This document shows, one piece after another, positions 37,104 to 49,312 of a DNA stretch of 64,000 nt. This DNA is from Antitrichia curtipendula. Its lineage: Eukaryota; Streptophyta; Bryopsida; Hypnales; Leucodontaceae. Every line of letters begins with the position of its first letter. The stretch's first letter is position 1. The notes beneath the pieces were generated by a model. That model worked only from the letters and a program-made list of their open reading frames with translations. It searched no databases and was not told the origin of the DNA. Made by a program: the position numbers and the translations under genes. The DNA is taken from positions 44,392,001-44,456,000 of the forward strand of contig OX579635.1 of the NCBI GenBank assembly GCA_951230915.1, read 5' to 3'.

Positions 37104-38880
37104 TCATAGTTCAGACTCGACTTTCTGCTCCTTGCTGGCGGAAGAAGAAGCCTTCAGAAGCTTCTTCAGACGGCCGCTTTGCTCCGCATCAACGGTGTCT
37201 GCATCAAGAGAGCACAACAGGAAAATCAATCAAGGGAAGGAGGAGGATAACAAAGCATTGCTCAGAAAAGGAACGCCCCCCTCAAACTAACAAAATTCAT
37301 GTAGACAATGTTGCCCTAACGCTGCGTTAATAGACTTAAGATTCAAGTGGTGGTCCTCATGTTGGTGAAATGTAATCTATGTTTGCATAAGATGGTGTTA
37401 ACTTAATGTTAATGTGATGTTAGTGTCATCAGCATTAACTTGATATTACCTTGACAATTGAGAAGGTAACATTAAGTCAACATTAACTTGACATTCACTG
37501 AATTGTCTTAATATTGATCTAAATTTCTACTAAATTAACATTGACGTACCCATAATGACTTTGTGAATCAAGGAGGGGGATCCTCGTGAAGTTTAGGGCT
37601 TAGGAAAGGTCTTGTATTGTATACACATTGAAAGCCCTAATGTTCAGAGTTGCATCAAGATGGAGTCCTCACAAACCCAGAAGCGATATCAACTACGGTT
37701 GTTGAAAGAAAGCGAAGTCTACTCATACTTGATACAGATGGGAAAGACGTCAAAGGGGAAGAGTAAGAGATTTAGTACCATCAGCTCCTCCAAGGTGCTC
37801 TCCATTGATGAATACTTGAGGAACTGTGCGGCGGCCAATAAACGTGGATAGTGCCTGTTGGATGTCATCTCCGTCATCTGCAATGAGATGAGCCACTGTC
37901 AATAACTATGCCAAAAAACAACTAGAAAAGAACACAAGAATCCAGATCGAAGAATTGAACACGGAGATCAAGCACTAGCCTCTATAGGCCCAAATAGACT
38001 AAAAGAAACCACACAATCCTGTCAAGGGCTATTCATTTCTAGAGCGGCCTAATTGATGCCAGTCCTCAATCTTAAACCTTCGGATTAAGGAAGAGCCTCC
38101 GTTCACCAAACAGTACATTAGAGGCATACAGGTGAGCTTCGATTTGTGCTAATTGTAAAAATGCTTAATCAATTGACATTTGCTTTTTTTAGCTAAACAC
38201 AAAATAATTGTGAAATTTTAGAATGTGCAAAGTTTCTAGATTGATGTAGGGTAAGATTCAAAGTTCACCTGTATGGAGAGGGGAGCCTAAACATTAGAAC
38301 ATACTAGAATACAAATGTACAAGTAAAGCCCCACATCAAGGACGACATTGGCAACTAATACCTCTTTCGTCAAGCTCAATAACAAACGGCTTCTCTTTCA
38401 TAGCCGAAAAGATCGACTTCGCACGCCTGCAGTACCTGCACATTATCACAAGATATCCTCAGTTAGTGACCTATTCGCAAAGATAGCAAATTACCCGACC
38501 CAAAATTCTCTTCCCTGGTACTCAAAAAGTGACTTTTTCTAAACCCCAAAAATTCTAAACCCCCAAAAGCGCATGCGAAGGACCGAAGGCTTCCAAAATC
38601 AGAGATAACACTCACAGAAGAAACTTACGTCTAAAGTCAAACCCTAATCGAAGATAGTCCGAATACACAATGGAGTACGAAACAATCCCGAAAGAGGTCG
38701 ACCTAAATTTCGAACTTACGGGCAGTACGACTTGGAGAAGATGACTAAACGATTCTCGGCCACCGTCTTCTTCACGAAATCCAACGCTTCGCTTCCAGCT
38801 GCAACCGGCGAGCCCAGTTGCACCAGCACCAGAAGCGCCACTGCCACAGAAACACACGACAGCATCCGCGGGATCGCCAT
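37104..38880 (-). CDS. CPYC-type glutaredoxin with N-terminal signal peptide (GRXC3/C4 class), 4 exons
   Basis: Exons 38880-38720, 38435-38362, 37877-37779 and 37198-37104 join in phase to 142 aa. Residues 1-28 form a hydrophobic signal sequence ending about PVAAG. The thioredoxin-fold domain shows FSKSYCPYC (dithiol active site), [16 protein letters not shown] with the cis-Pro, HLGGADDTVDA (glutathione-binding GG) and the final helix. It ends KEQKVESEL, close to secretory GRXC4 proteins that end in KEAEL. It should reduce glutathione-mixed disulfides in the ER or secretory pathway. Its size fits the family. Intron 2 holds a small TA-flanked MITE and intron 3 a dispersed repeat. An alternative downstream exon could replace the last residues with a membrane anchor. 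Confidence 0.93.
37329..37571. repeat. dispersed intronic repeat, copy 2
   Basis: It sits in intron 3 of the glutaredoxin gene and matches 15526-15766 over most of its length (GTTAATGTGATGTTAGTGTC, CATTAACTTGA, ACTTTGTGAATC). Internal inverted words around AACATTAA suggest a fold-back structure. Confidence 0.6.
38129..38271. mobile_element. 143-bp MITE with CAGGTGA termini and TA target duplication
   Basis: CAGGTGAGCTTCGA on the left pairs with TTCAAAGTTCACCTG on the right, and TA flanks each end. A TA duplication is typical of Tc1/mariner (Stowaway-like) elements, though the terminus is not the classic Stowaway one. It lies inside glutaredoxin intron 2. Confidence 0.6.
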
Positions 38881-39245
38881 CTCGATCGCAACCCAACTCA
38901 AGACCCCAACTGAAGAATGCGAAGGGGAAGTCCGAAGCTCGCAAGCGGTACTTCAATTTTGAGGTACTACTGCGGACATGCAGAGGTAGGGCGTGGGGGT
39001 CTTATGAATCGGGAGAGACGAGTGTCACGAGAGGTGGTTCATCTGAACCGGACGATGGTCGATCGGACGGTTCATGTGAATCTGAACTGAGGGCGCTGTA
39101 GCGCCTTTTGCTATGGTTTCCTGACCGGGCCGGGGATGGAATTGTTTTACACCCGGCCCGTCCACATAAGATATTTTGTGATCTGATAGTAGGTCTAGTT
39201 TGAAAAAACCCGGATTCCAGTATCTATTCTCGAGTAGAAACAATA
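38881..39245 (-). promoter_or_regulatory. probable promoter and 5' leader of the glutaredoxin gene
   Basis: This GC-richer stretch upstream of the ATG contains the near-palindrome GGTTCATCTGAACC and a second GGTTCATGTGAATC about 40 bp away. Both could bind a dimeric factor. It is assigned by position and these motifs only. Confidence 0.35.
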
Positions 39246-40217
39246 ATTAGGAGCTACATTTCAAATATCAAAAATCATGGATCCCAAGTTTTTTGGTTTT
39301 TTGGTTTTCTCAAAACATTTGATTTAGACGTCCTACTGAAGTCTCCCAATTGAAGTTTCTAAAGCTTAATTACCAATTCTAGTTTCTACTCTTATTGAAA
39401 ACTTCAAAAAATCTTAAGAATAATTGTTTTATTGTAGTGTGAAATAGAGTCTATAATCACACTTCAACACAAGGAAATGACAAGGAAATTTGGTTTAATA
39501 GTTGATATGCTACACTAACTATAATATATACAAGTAGAACCTCTGTTAGTGCATGGTGCCAAGACTATGCACTGAGAGAAGTTTATGCATTTAGAGAGGT
39601 CACATTTATTTAAGTCTGTTAGAGTACTTATTTGATTCTGAGTTTGGAATATAACTATAGAACAATTCATTTGAAATTGGATTCACTTAGGATGAAGTTT
39701 GATGACAACAATGATTGGTAGTACATGAAGAAATTAATTGCAAAGCTACTCCATCTAGATAGGCAAGCTGGAGAAGAAGACACATATTCTAATAGGAACC
39801 GCCACTTTCTTTTCTACCCTATTTAGGATATCTAAATAGCTCCCTAGTATGCATAGGGGTCAAAATCAACTGCTTTAACTTAAGAATTAAAGTTACTGTA
39901 CTTTTATGAAAATGTGCTTCAAATTAGGCCCAACTACAAACTGTATAATCGATAGTTGGGTTCTACCTACATATCCATTTCAAAATGTTATTTGGTATGA
40001 ATTTTCTTCATTTTTTCCTCAAAAATTCACTATGACTTTAAATTTTTTAAGGGCCCATTTAAGAAGGGTGATGTTCCCCACATTGGGATCTTCGGTGCCA
40101 CGATGGAGAATGTCAAAGAACAAACTTGAGAATGTGGGATGAGGACAATCTGAATGTTGAATAGCAAATGGCAAACTCTCAAAATCTTCACTGGTATTCA
40201 AATACAAGGGACCATAT
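39246..40217. other. intergenic DNA with one degraded repeat-derived segment
   Basis: No intact gene. 40041-40140 (GGGCCCATTTAAGAAGGGTG and following) is similar to 50195-50290, implying a shared decayed sequence, perhaps once coding, since a frame of 78 codons survives in the first copy. Confidence 0.4.
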
Positions 40218-40409
40218 ACTGGGCTAAAGTTTGGAGGTGTCTAAACTGCCCCACTTTAGACCCCAAGGCTTAACCCTAGATAAAGTTTAGCCCAACCAAA
40301 GTGGACATTTTTGGAGTCTAAAGTAGTGCGAATAAAGAACGCCCGAGATTTTTCAAACACTGTGTAGAAGGGGGCTAAAGTGGGGGCTATTCCTCAAAGG
40401 ATTAGCCCC
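40218..40409. mobile_element. MITE with GGGCTAA...TTAGCCC termini
   Basis: The left part reads GGGCTAAAGTTTGGAGG and CCCCACTTTAGACCCC. The right part is the imperfect complement (GGGGCTAAAGTGGGGGCTAT, GGATTAGCCCC). Terminal repeats of this GGGCTAAA type occur in plant hAT or Harbinger MITEs. No clear target duplication is visible. Confidence 0.55.
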
Positions 40410-40429
40410 GGTTAATGTCACGTAATCTG

Positions 40430-40618
40430 TTGGATAGCAATGACAATTTTATGAAGTTCTCTCTCATATTCACATGCTAGCAACAACACTACTCATCGTA
40501 ATTGCATTAGGGCACCGTTTTGTGCATGATCAAGACTCAGAAGTATGAATGGAGTGAGTAATTCACCTAATTAAGGTGGATTTAGGGTTTCAAAATTCAA
40601 CAACTTTGAGATCATAAT
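40430..40618. repeat. about 190-bp direct repeat, left copy
   Basis: TTGGATAGCAATG, CACTACTCATC, TAATTGCATTA, ATAGAGTGAGTA-type words, TTTAGGGTTTCAA and TTGAGATCAT recur in the same order at about 41817-42020. The two copies flank the CACTA-type element. Confidence 0.7.
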
Positions 40619-40621
40619 GTA

Positions 40622-41796
40622 CACTATAAGAAACCCGCGTTTTTTTAAACATCACAAAAAACGTGGCCGCGCGTTTTCTTTGACGCGTACATAATCAACG
40701 TTGATGTCACCTAAAATCCGTTATAACTGACGGGCAAAAAACGTCCTGAAATCTGAAAAAACGCGACCAATTTCAGCTTGTTTTTTTGTGACGTCCTACA
40801 AAACAGGGTCTTGGAGAGTCACCAAAAGAGGGCACGTGGACAACAGGTCGGCTCCACGTGAGCGGCTCAAGGGCGGGTAGGGCCACGTGGTTCACTTTTT
40901 CATCCAAGGCGTTGGTGACGTGTGCCATGACGTGGACCCCTGAAAAAACTTTTTCATTTGACCGTGTCTGACATAATGGATGACATGGAGGTCAATGAAT
41001 CTGATTTTTTTCATCCAGAATAATTTTTCATCCATCTCGTTTTTTTCATCCTCACTGTTTTTTTCATCCAATCCATTTTTTCAAAAAATAATTGGTTAAT
41101 ATAAATTAAAAAATAAAAGTAAACAACAAAAAAAATGTAGAATTCACCAAGAAATAAAAAAACTTACCATTTACCATCAATTTTATTTTGGTGGAAAAAT
41201 TACATTAAATGAACATTTGAAGGGTCATATTCATACCCATTCTTTGTCCATGCTGCGACAAAAAATATGGGATAAATAGCCAACGTTGTTTGAGACGTCC
41301 AACCCAACGTCCATCCATCCATCATTTCTTTTTTTTCCAAAATATGCCATGTGGCTGCCCGTTGCTAAAAAATTTGTCCATTATGAGACAAACAATATGG
41401 AATAATTAGCCTACGTTGTTTGAGACGTCCAACTCGACGTCCAGCTCAACGTCCATCCATCCATCCATTTATTATTTTCTAAAATATACCACGTGGATGC
41501 CCTTCTCTAAATCTACTTGCTGACGTGGCAGTTTATGTTGTATACGACGTTTTATAAAAACATGGCCATGTCGCAGTTGACATTGTCACAAACATAGCCG
41601 TCCACTGTGACATGGTCGCATTTTTTGCAAAACACATACATGTTTTCTACAAAACACGTACATGTTTTTTGGAACATCTGACGTTTGAAAAAACACGACA
41701 CGTTTGTTGCTAAACGCCACCAAAAACGTATTGACATCACCGGAAATAGGTTATGTTTTTTGCTAACGACACCGAAAACAGGCTTTTCTTATAGTG
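40622..41796. mobile_element. non-autonomous CACTA (En/Spm-like) element with GTA target duplication
   Basis: The left terminus CACTATAAGAAA and the right terminus TTTTCTTATAGTG are inverted repeats. GTA flanks both ends (40619-40621 and 41797-41799). A CACTA terminus with a 3-bp duplication defines the CACTA superfamily. The 1175-bp interior has subterminal repeats (ACGTTGTTTGAGACGTCCAAC twice; CCATCCATCCAT) but no transposase. Many ACGT/CACGTGG motifs occur. Confidence 0.9.
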
Positions 41797-42574
41797 GTAT
41801 CAAGATTTGAATCTCATTGCGTCATTTTCAATTTGTTGGATAGCAATGGTAGGTTCACGAAATCCTCTCTTGTACTTGCACTACTCATCATAATTGCATT
41901 AAGGCACGGACCTATGCAAGATCAATACTCAAAAGTGTGAATAGAGTGAGTACTTCCCTCAATTGCCTAAACGTTCACAAATTTTAGGGTTTCAAGATTT
42001 GGCAATGTTGAGATCATGTGTATCTGAAGATTATCCAATAATTTTTAAGAGCCAAGAAGTTGAGATGGCATCTGAAAACCGATGCGCCAAAGGTCATGGC
42101 AAGCCTCCAATTAAGACTAACAGTTTGTATGGAATGTTGATAGAGATGTTGTGATGAGAAAAGTTACAACATGCATGGTGTTGTTTCTAAAAAGCGCAAG
42201 TGCCATCGACATTAACCCATTATTTCAGCCTTGCATTCAATTTGTTTGCAATTGGCTATTGTGACATGAATCAATGAAAGCACCATCCAACATTTAGAAA
42301 GTCCTTCACACTTCACAAACGTCAAGAATTTTTTACTGAAGCAAGGATGTGATCAATTAAAGTAAGGGAACTCTTCTTTTATTTTCTTCTTTGTTATTTA
42401 ACTTAGTCTTGATAGTATGAGCATATATTGGAACTAAAGGTAGGTCGATGGTGGCTAATTGCATAAATTGAACATTAAAAAGCTAAAAAATTGTGGAAGC
42501 TGGAACCATCAAGATTCATCAAGGAGATTATTGGTACCACCCGACTTATAGAACATGGGAATGAGCGTGAAGCA

Positions 42575-42810
42575 TATGAGAGCTTATTCTCCGAATGAAA
42601 CTAAACGAGGAGGATATGTGCCGGATGCAATCACTTATTCGAGCATCTTGAATGCATATGGAAGTGGTTGAAGGAGGATTTTAGGACTTTGGGTTTTGAA
42701 GGTAGGCCATTCCTAAGAAGCAAAGATTTGATTCAGATGAGCATGTAAGCAATGTGTTAGTGTACATGTATGCGAAGTTTGGCAGCTCGCATAGATGATG
42801 TTGCTGAGAT
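42575..42810 (+). pseudogene. decayed pentatricopeptide repeat (PPR) fragment
   Basis: With frameshifts, the plus strand reads LRMKLNE, then GYVPDAITYSSILNAYGSG and a stop, and 60 bp later RFDSDEHVSNVLVYMYAKFGSS and a stop. PDAITYxSILxA and (G)NxLVxMYAKxGS are core motifs of plant PLS-class PPR proteins, which bind organelle RNA. No intact frame remains. Flanking sequence adds nothing recognisable. Confidence 0.7.
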
Positions 42811-43929
42811 AATGCATATAATGAAAACAATGCATGTATTTTCAATTTTATATATTCTTGGCATATGGAAACAAAATCTCTGATTAGCATTAGGAGTGCT
42901 CACTATTTCGAGGTTCGAGATTTGATCTTTAATCTCCTCTCTACTAGGAATCATTATCAATACCAGCTCAAGTTCTTTCTGTTGTAAGATCCACAGTGCT
43001 ACAAAATTGTCAAGAAATTTGTAAAAAAGTGCTGGAGACAATAGAGTACACATGAATCTCCAACGACGTATTGTATGTCGACAAGTGGCTCTTGACTTTA
43101 AACTCCCTACAACAAAACCTTGATCCCAGAGTGCGCACTCAGACACCATGTAATAGAATCACAGGGAAACCTCACAGGAAAATTCACTTGCACAAGTCCA
43201 TAATCCATTAGATCTATAAAGCATCAATTGGATCGTTGTCAAGCTTTGGTTGAATTGAACTCTTTTCTACAAAATCTACATTTCTAAATCATACTCTACT
43301 ACTATTGTTAGGCGTGTGAAGGTAAATGGAAGGCATGGGGTATTTGCGGAGGACATTGCACTACTGTGCATTCAAATCTATGAACAATGAGACAAATCAG
43401 CGTCAACATATGATTGAACTATTTTCTCAAGAATCTACACTTCTATAACTTAGTCTAGTATATATTCCACTGCAAGTGAGCACATGAAAGCAAGTGGAAG
43501 GCGTGGGGCGCGTGCGCGAGCCTGTGGGTTGTACCATTAAATCTATGAACAGTGCAACGAATCAGCGTAGGATGTGATTAAAGTCAATTGTTCTCTCAAA
43601 CATCTACGGTTTAGCAACTAAATCTACTTAGTCAAGTGAACTGAGTATTCTATCCCTTCAAATCTACAAATATTGTGTTGAATAGGCACCATAGTAACAT
43701 CAAGTTGAATTGTTCTTCATGGTTTTGTATAAATTTTTATTTTGGATTTCTTCAATACTAAAGCTTTTTAAATTTTTGCTAGACATTTTGAATAGAGAAC
43801 TCCAAATTTAATTGTAGGAACTTACTATATTTCATACATTTTTTACTAACTCTTACAAATCTGTTATAAAATTTGCTAATTGCCTTCAAATCCTTCTCAA
43901 ATGAAATTAGCTAAATAAATATTTTCTAA
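42811..43929. other. intergenic DNA, nothing recognised
   Basis: No coding support. Two imperfect copies of a segment around GAAGGCATGGGG/GAAGGCGTGGGGCG and AATCTATGAACA(A/G)TG (about 43318-43400 and 43490-43560) indicate a local duplication. Confidence 0.4.
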
Positions 43930-43933
43930 TTAA

Positions 43934-44580
43934 CCCCTAAAGTTTTGTAGTGTTCTAAGGCCCAAAAATTACTTCAAAATACATATATCCAAAGCAAGGC
44001 TAAAATCTTCATCAATATTTATTTTTTAACAAATCCAACCATATAATCCATTAGTTAACTTGTTTTCTATAAAATTACAAATGCCTAAATCATACCTACA
44101 TTTTATACAATTAGGCACAAAGACTTAATATATATGTAAGTATTGCAATTAATAGCATGCATAAGGTAGAAGAGGTGTAGAACATTTTTTGAGTGAAAAA
44201 GATCTATAGACATTAAGCATTCATTACAAATAGTCTAAAGTTAGTCTACATTGTTGCACCTATATAGTTATTTTCAATATTTTAAAGATAAAAGTTACTA
44301 ATAAAAAATATTATCTTTTTGATACATCCAACTTTCTTCAATGTATGATTTTGAAGGAGATTCTTTAGGGCTTGCACGTCTTGTTGTGTGAATTTTACTC
44401 CAAGAGGGGCTCAAAGTCTTTGATAGTGTTTCTCATAAATGAGAAAAAGGATTTTTTCCTCACTTCAAAATTTCAAATGTTACAATCTGTCAATCCACAT
44501 AGTCAAACGGGCTGAAAATTTTCACACATTGCCTTACTTGTTTAACACACTTTTGTATGTTTGGAATTTATAAATTTAAA
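43934..44580. mobile_element. left part of a piggyBac-like element cut off by a microsatellite
   Basis: TTAA (43930-43933) precedes CCCCTAAAGTTTTG. The segment at 44460-44560 (CTTCAAAATTTCAAATGTTACAATC-like words, CCACATAGT) resembles the interior of 31590-32507 in the same orientation. The right end is not found: the TAAA array begins where it would be expected. Confidence 0.45.
44208..44450. repeat. dispersed repeat shared with 52897-53120
   Basis: GACATTAAGCATTCATTA, AGTCTACATTGTTGCACC, TATATAGTTATTTTCAA and ACTTTCTTCAA occur in the same order in both places. It is non-coding. Confidence 0.8.
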
Positions 44581-45277
<697 letters not shown>

Positions 45278-45301
45278 TTAAAAAATATATATATATATAT
45301 A

Positions 45302-45392
45302 TTTTTTCTTTTTTCTTTTTTCTTTTTTCTTTTTTCTTTTTTCTTTTTTCTTTTTTCTTTTTTCTTTTTTTTCTTTTTTTTTTTTTTTTTTC
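45302..45392. repeat. T6C heptamer microsatellite and polypyrimidine tract
   Basis: About nine copies of TTTTTTC followed by pure T runs, directly after a short AT stretch that ends the TAAA array. It is complementary in purine/pyrimidine sense to the A-rich array before it. Confidence 0.95.
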
Positions 45393-48300
45393 TTTTTAAA
45401 TTTTATTTAAATTTTATTAAATTTTTAATTTTGTTTGTTTGTTTGTTTTGCTTTTTTGTTTTTTGTTTTTTGTTTTTGTTTTTCTTAGACTTAATTTTTA
45501 GGATCTACTCCTAGAAATTTTAAAATCCTATTGTTGTAATATAAAATTAAACATAACACTTATGCTTAATGGTTATACTTGTTATGGAAATATAGTTTGT
45601 TTGTTTTTAAAAATCTTTCCTAAAGAGCATTTTTACATTATGATTCTGAGACACAAAATACTACAATAAGCAACAACGGTACTTCTCAACTTTACTAGAC
45701 CAGCTGTAACAAGATTAATTAATGTATATGTTGATATCCATATCCTATCAGGACGGATACACATGAGTTTAAGAGCTACCTTGGGTCTCTGTATAATCTC
45801 CTAAGAAAAGATTTGATGACACTTTGGATCATGTGCCTTAACTCGCCTGATACAATCAATATACTAGCAATTAAAAGTTGGTAAGCCACTTTATGAATGA
45901 AATGTCATGTACAGAGTACAGACATATTGCCTAGTCAATTTTGGACAATATTGTGCATAGGATGAATACAAGCTATGTTTTTTGGCTTAAACCTTCACAA
46001 ACACTTAACAAAATTTGGTGTTTGTCCAGCTGTAAAGATTGCACAACTTAGGCAAATTTTTTGCTTACAGAGATGGTACTCGAGTCACGGAACAACGGCC
46101 AATAGTTGCTCTTTTGTTTCGTAGCAAGCTCTAACCAACTCTTTAAAATTGAATTTGTTTTGTTTTTTTAGGTTAGATTGGAGATTTTCTTTGGCAAATA
46201 TACAATAACAAGTAGTGGTAACTTGAAGACAGCTCGTACACGTCTAATACCACACTAATGATTTGCTATTTTGGCATGGATACATGTGTGGGTTATCACC
46301 TCTTGAGGATTTTTTCAAAATTTTCAAGCTACAAGTTTTTGGCGTTTGAAGCACTTGTGTATCACCGAGTGGTTCTGATTGGATTTTCAAATCTAGAACA
46401 TTGGTTGGTAGTCTTGTTTAAGCCGTGCATATTCAAAGTTTCAAACCGATTATTTGTTCTGTATTCTTGTGACAATCTTGGGGATTTAGATTTCATTCAC
46501 AGTAGCCTTCTGGGCTAAAGATATTGAGACAGGAAAAGATTACTACTTGGTCAAAATAAGATATGGAGGGAACTTATGTACACTTGATATTTTTTTTGGT
46601 AAACCAGACCCTTGATTTACAAAGAATTGTTTTTATTATTTGTCGATTCTACTAAAGTTCTATTCATTCTGAACTTACATAGAACTGCTCTATATTCTTT
46701 AGAAATAGAGCCTTAGATGAGATAAGTATAAACACAATGATGGATACTACTAAACACTTGAGTATTGTTATATGGATCATTAAGGATCAATTTTTGTAGT
46801 AGAAACAAACACAAATTTTATCCAAAAAGATGAATGTGATCTTCAATGGGGATTTAGAATCTACTCTGAAACTATTAGGGAAGTTGAAACAAACCCCCTT
46901 TCTTTTTGGATAATACATCAAAAATAGGCAATTTTAGATTTTTTTTTCTTTCCAAAACACCCTTTATATTTTAGGGGGGTTATAACAAATCCATTACTGA
47001 ACACTTTAGAATCTTCATTGAAACTATCCCGTAAACATTCCATTCAATATGAGTGTGTTTCAAAGATTGTAGTTAAATGGATTATAAACTCTATTCTTAT
47101 ATTGTCAGTTTTCAATTTGTTTAACCTACTAAGGTATCTAAACCTTCATATTTGTACAATGTAATAATTTCTACCACTTGTGGAGTTGTGGTCAATGTTT
47201 TATATTTTTATTTATTTATATATTTTTTTATTTTTTTATTTTTTTTTATTTTTTTTTATTTTTTTATTTTTTTATTAATTTTATTAATTTTATTTTTTTA
47301 ATATTGTTGCACAATTTCAGTCAACCACCCTTCATTGTAGATATTCTTGGCTACATCCATTTTATCATCCACAATAAATATCTATCCACATCAAGGTTTT
47401 CAAACCTTGACGTGACAATGGCTTTTACCGTCAAGATGTCCACTAACATCAATCAAGACACATATTGACACACATAAAGATTTTTTTAGCTAAAAAATAA
47501 TTTTTTTGATGGCTTGAATAGCTTGTCCGTCGATTTGCACGGACAAGCCATTGACAAGCCATCTAAGTTGTCCAAAATTTTATTTATTTATTTATTTGAT
47601 AGCCTAGATGACATGTTCGTCAACTTGGACAGACAATCCATCTAAATATAAGTATTTTCTTGCACAAAAAAACATTAGTTTGATCAATTAAATTATTTTA
47701 ACGCTTACATAGCAATCTACTAAACTACATGCTAAATTCCATGAGAATGGGAATTACACTTATCTGGAGGAACGGATGCATATTTTGACTCATCAATTAC
47801 AGTATTATAATGCTTGCATAGCAATCTACTAAATTGCACATGAGGATGGGATCATACTTATAAAATACACTCAACCTCATTAAAATGACGATTACTTTAA
47901 AGCTTACAGAGTAAAATTGGTGGATACCTAATACATATCTTCAATAATATAAATTGGTGTCTAGTAGGTATGTGGGAGAAGGAGATGTCATAGTTGATTG
48001 ACAAGAAAATTTTCCAATATTTAGCCTACCTTAGTTTCCAATTTTGGGTGATCAAATGGATTCTTTTTTCATTTGAACAAGCTACACCAATTCCTACATT
48101 TGGTGGCTCTTTTATCAACATGCAGCAGGCATCAATTACCACAATAAAGAAGTCATCCAATGTTTTCAGAGAACGGGGAACAAATTTATTAATGAATTAT
48201 GTCCAAATAATACTTTTACTCCAATGAAGCCCTAGAGTTGGGAAATTGAAGCTGCAACTTCATCAAAACTGAATATTGTAGAAGCTCTAGATGTCATGTC

Positions 48301-48577
48301 TTCTTCTTCACAAGCAAAGAAAAATGAGAATTCAAAACTTGAAATTCCAAATTCAAGTTTACCAACAAGAAAAAACAAAGTATACTACAATAACAAAGTG
48401 CATTAAAGAATTCATAGGGATGTTTGTAGAATATTTTATACTCTTTATAAAATTGCCAAATGCCACACTGTTGTTTTTGCAAATGTTGTGCAAGTTGCCA
48501 CTATTTCTTGCCATGTTGTGGATGAAAAACAAGTTGTGAACAAGAAACAAGTTCTGGCAAAAAACAATTTGTAACCC
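45393..48577. other. AT-rich intergenic DNA
   Basis: No supported gene. 47205-47300 is a T-rich low-complexity tract that produces a spurious Phe-rich frame. Around 47500-47640 a segment (GTCCGTCGATTTGCACGGAC and a variant) contains short inverted words. Confidence 0.45.
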
Positions 48578-49312
48578 AAGGAGATCACTATTGATGTTTT
48601 AGAAAACTATGTAAATTAAATAATAGGGTTCATTTAATTTGAAGCAGAGAAATTTTATATAATATGTAGGGCTACTATAGGGTCTATAAAAAATGCTACA
48701 TGCTCTAATATATATAAATAAAACTGTGTAAAAACATTATGAAGTAGGAATTGTTATTGATAAGTTAGCCTTAATAGATAGGAGACATGTAAAATTTTCA
48801 TACTTAGTATAATAAGTATAGATGTAGAACAAGATTTTCAACCTCACGTCACGTTTGGATGTCTATCAAATCAAAAAAATGTTAGAATTCAACCCCAATG
48901 TCCGTTAAGATCCATAAAAAAATTAAATTAAATTAATAAATAATATATAAATAAATGAATGAATTTTTTTACTTTTTTATGGATCTTGACGGACATTGGG
49001 GTTGAATTTTGATGTTTTGTCGATCAAATATACATCCAGATGTGATGTGACGCTGAAAATCTTGTTTTACATCTATACTAATTGTACTATGGAAATTTGG
49101 TATGCCCCCTATTTATCAAGGCTAACTTTAATAATAAAATTTCCTACTACATAATATTTTTACACAACCTAATTTATATATATTAGAATATACAACATTT
49201 CATGAACCTTGTAGTAACTCTACATATTATAAAGAAAATCCTGCTTCAAATTAAATGAATCCTAACTTTTAATTTATGTACTATTCTAATATATTGATAG
49301 TGATCTCCCTAG
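48578..49312. repeat. long fold-back (inverted repeat) element, about 340-bp arms
   Basis: The left arm runs from AAGGAGATCACTATTGATG to about 48925. The right arm runs from about 48973 to ATTGATAGTGATCTCCCT at 49312. Strong pairing includes AACCCCAATGTCCGTTAAGA against its complement, and blocks around TTCATTTAATTTGAAGCAG and TAGCCTTAATAGATAGG. The spacer is a short AT-rich stretch of about 45 bp. It has no coding content. The class of transposon is not identified. Confidence 0.85.

Noticed and set aside
47178..47468. Plus-strand frame with long Phe/Ile runs that looks like a membrane protein
   Set aside because: It comes from a T-rich low-complexity tract (TTTTTATT repeats) with no flanking splice signals or family motif.
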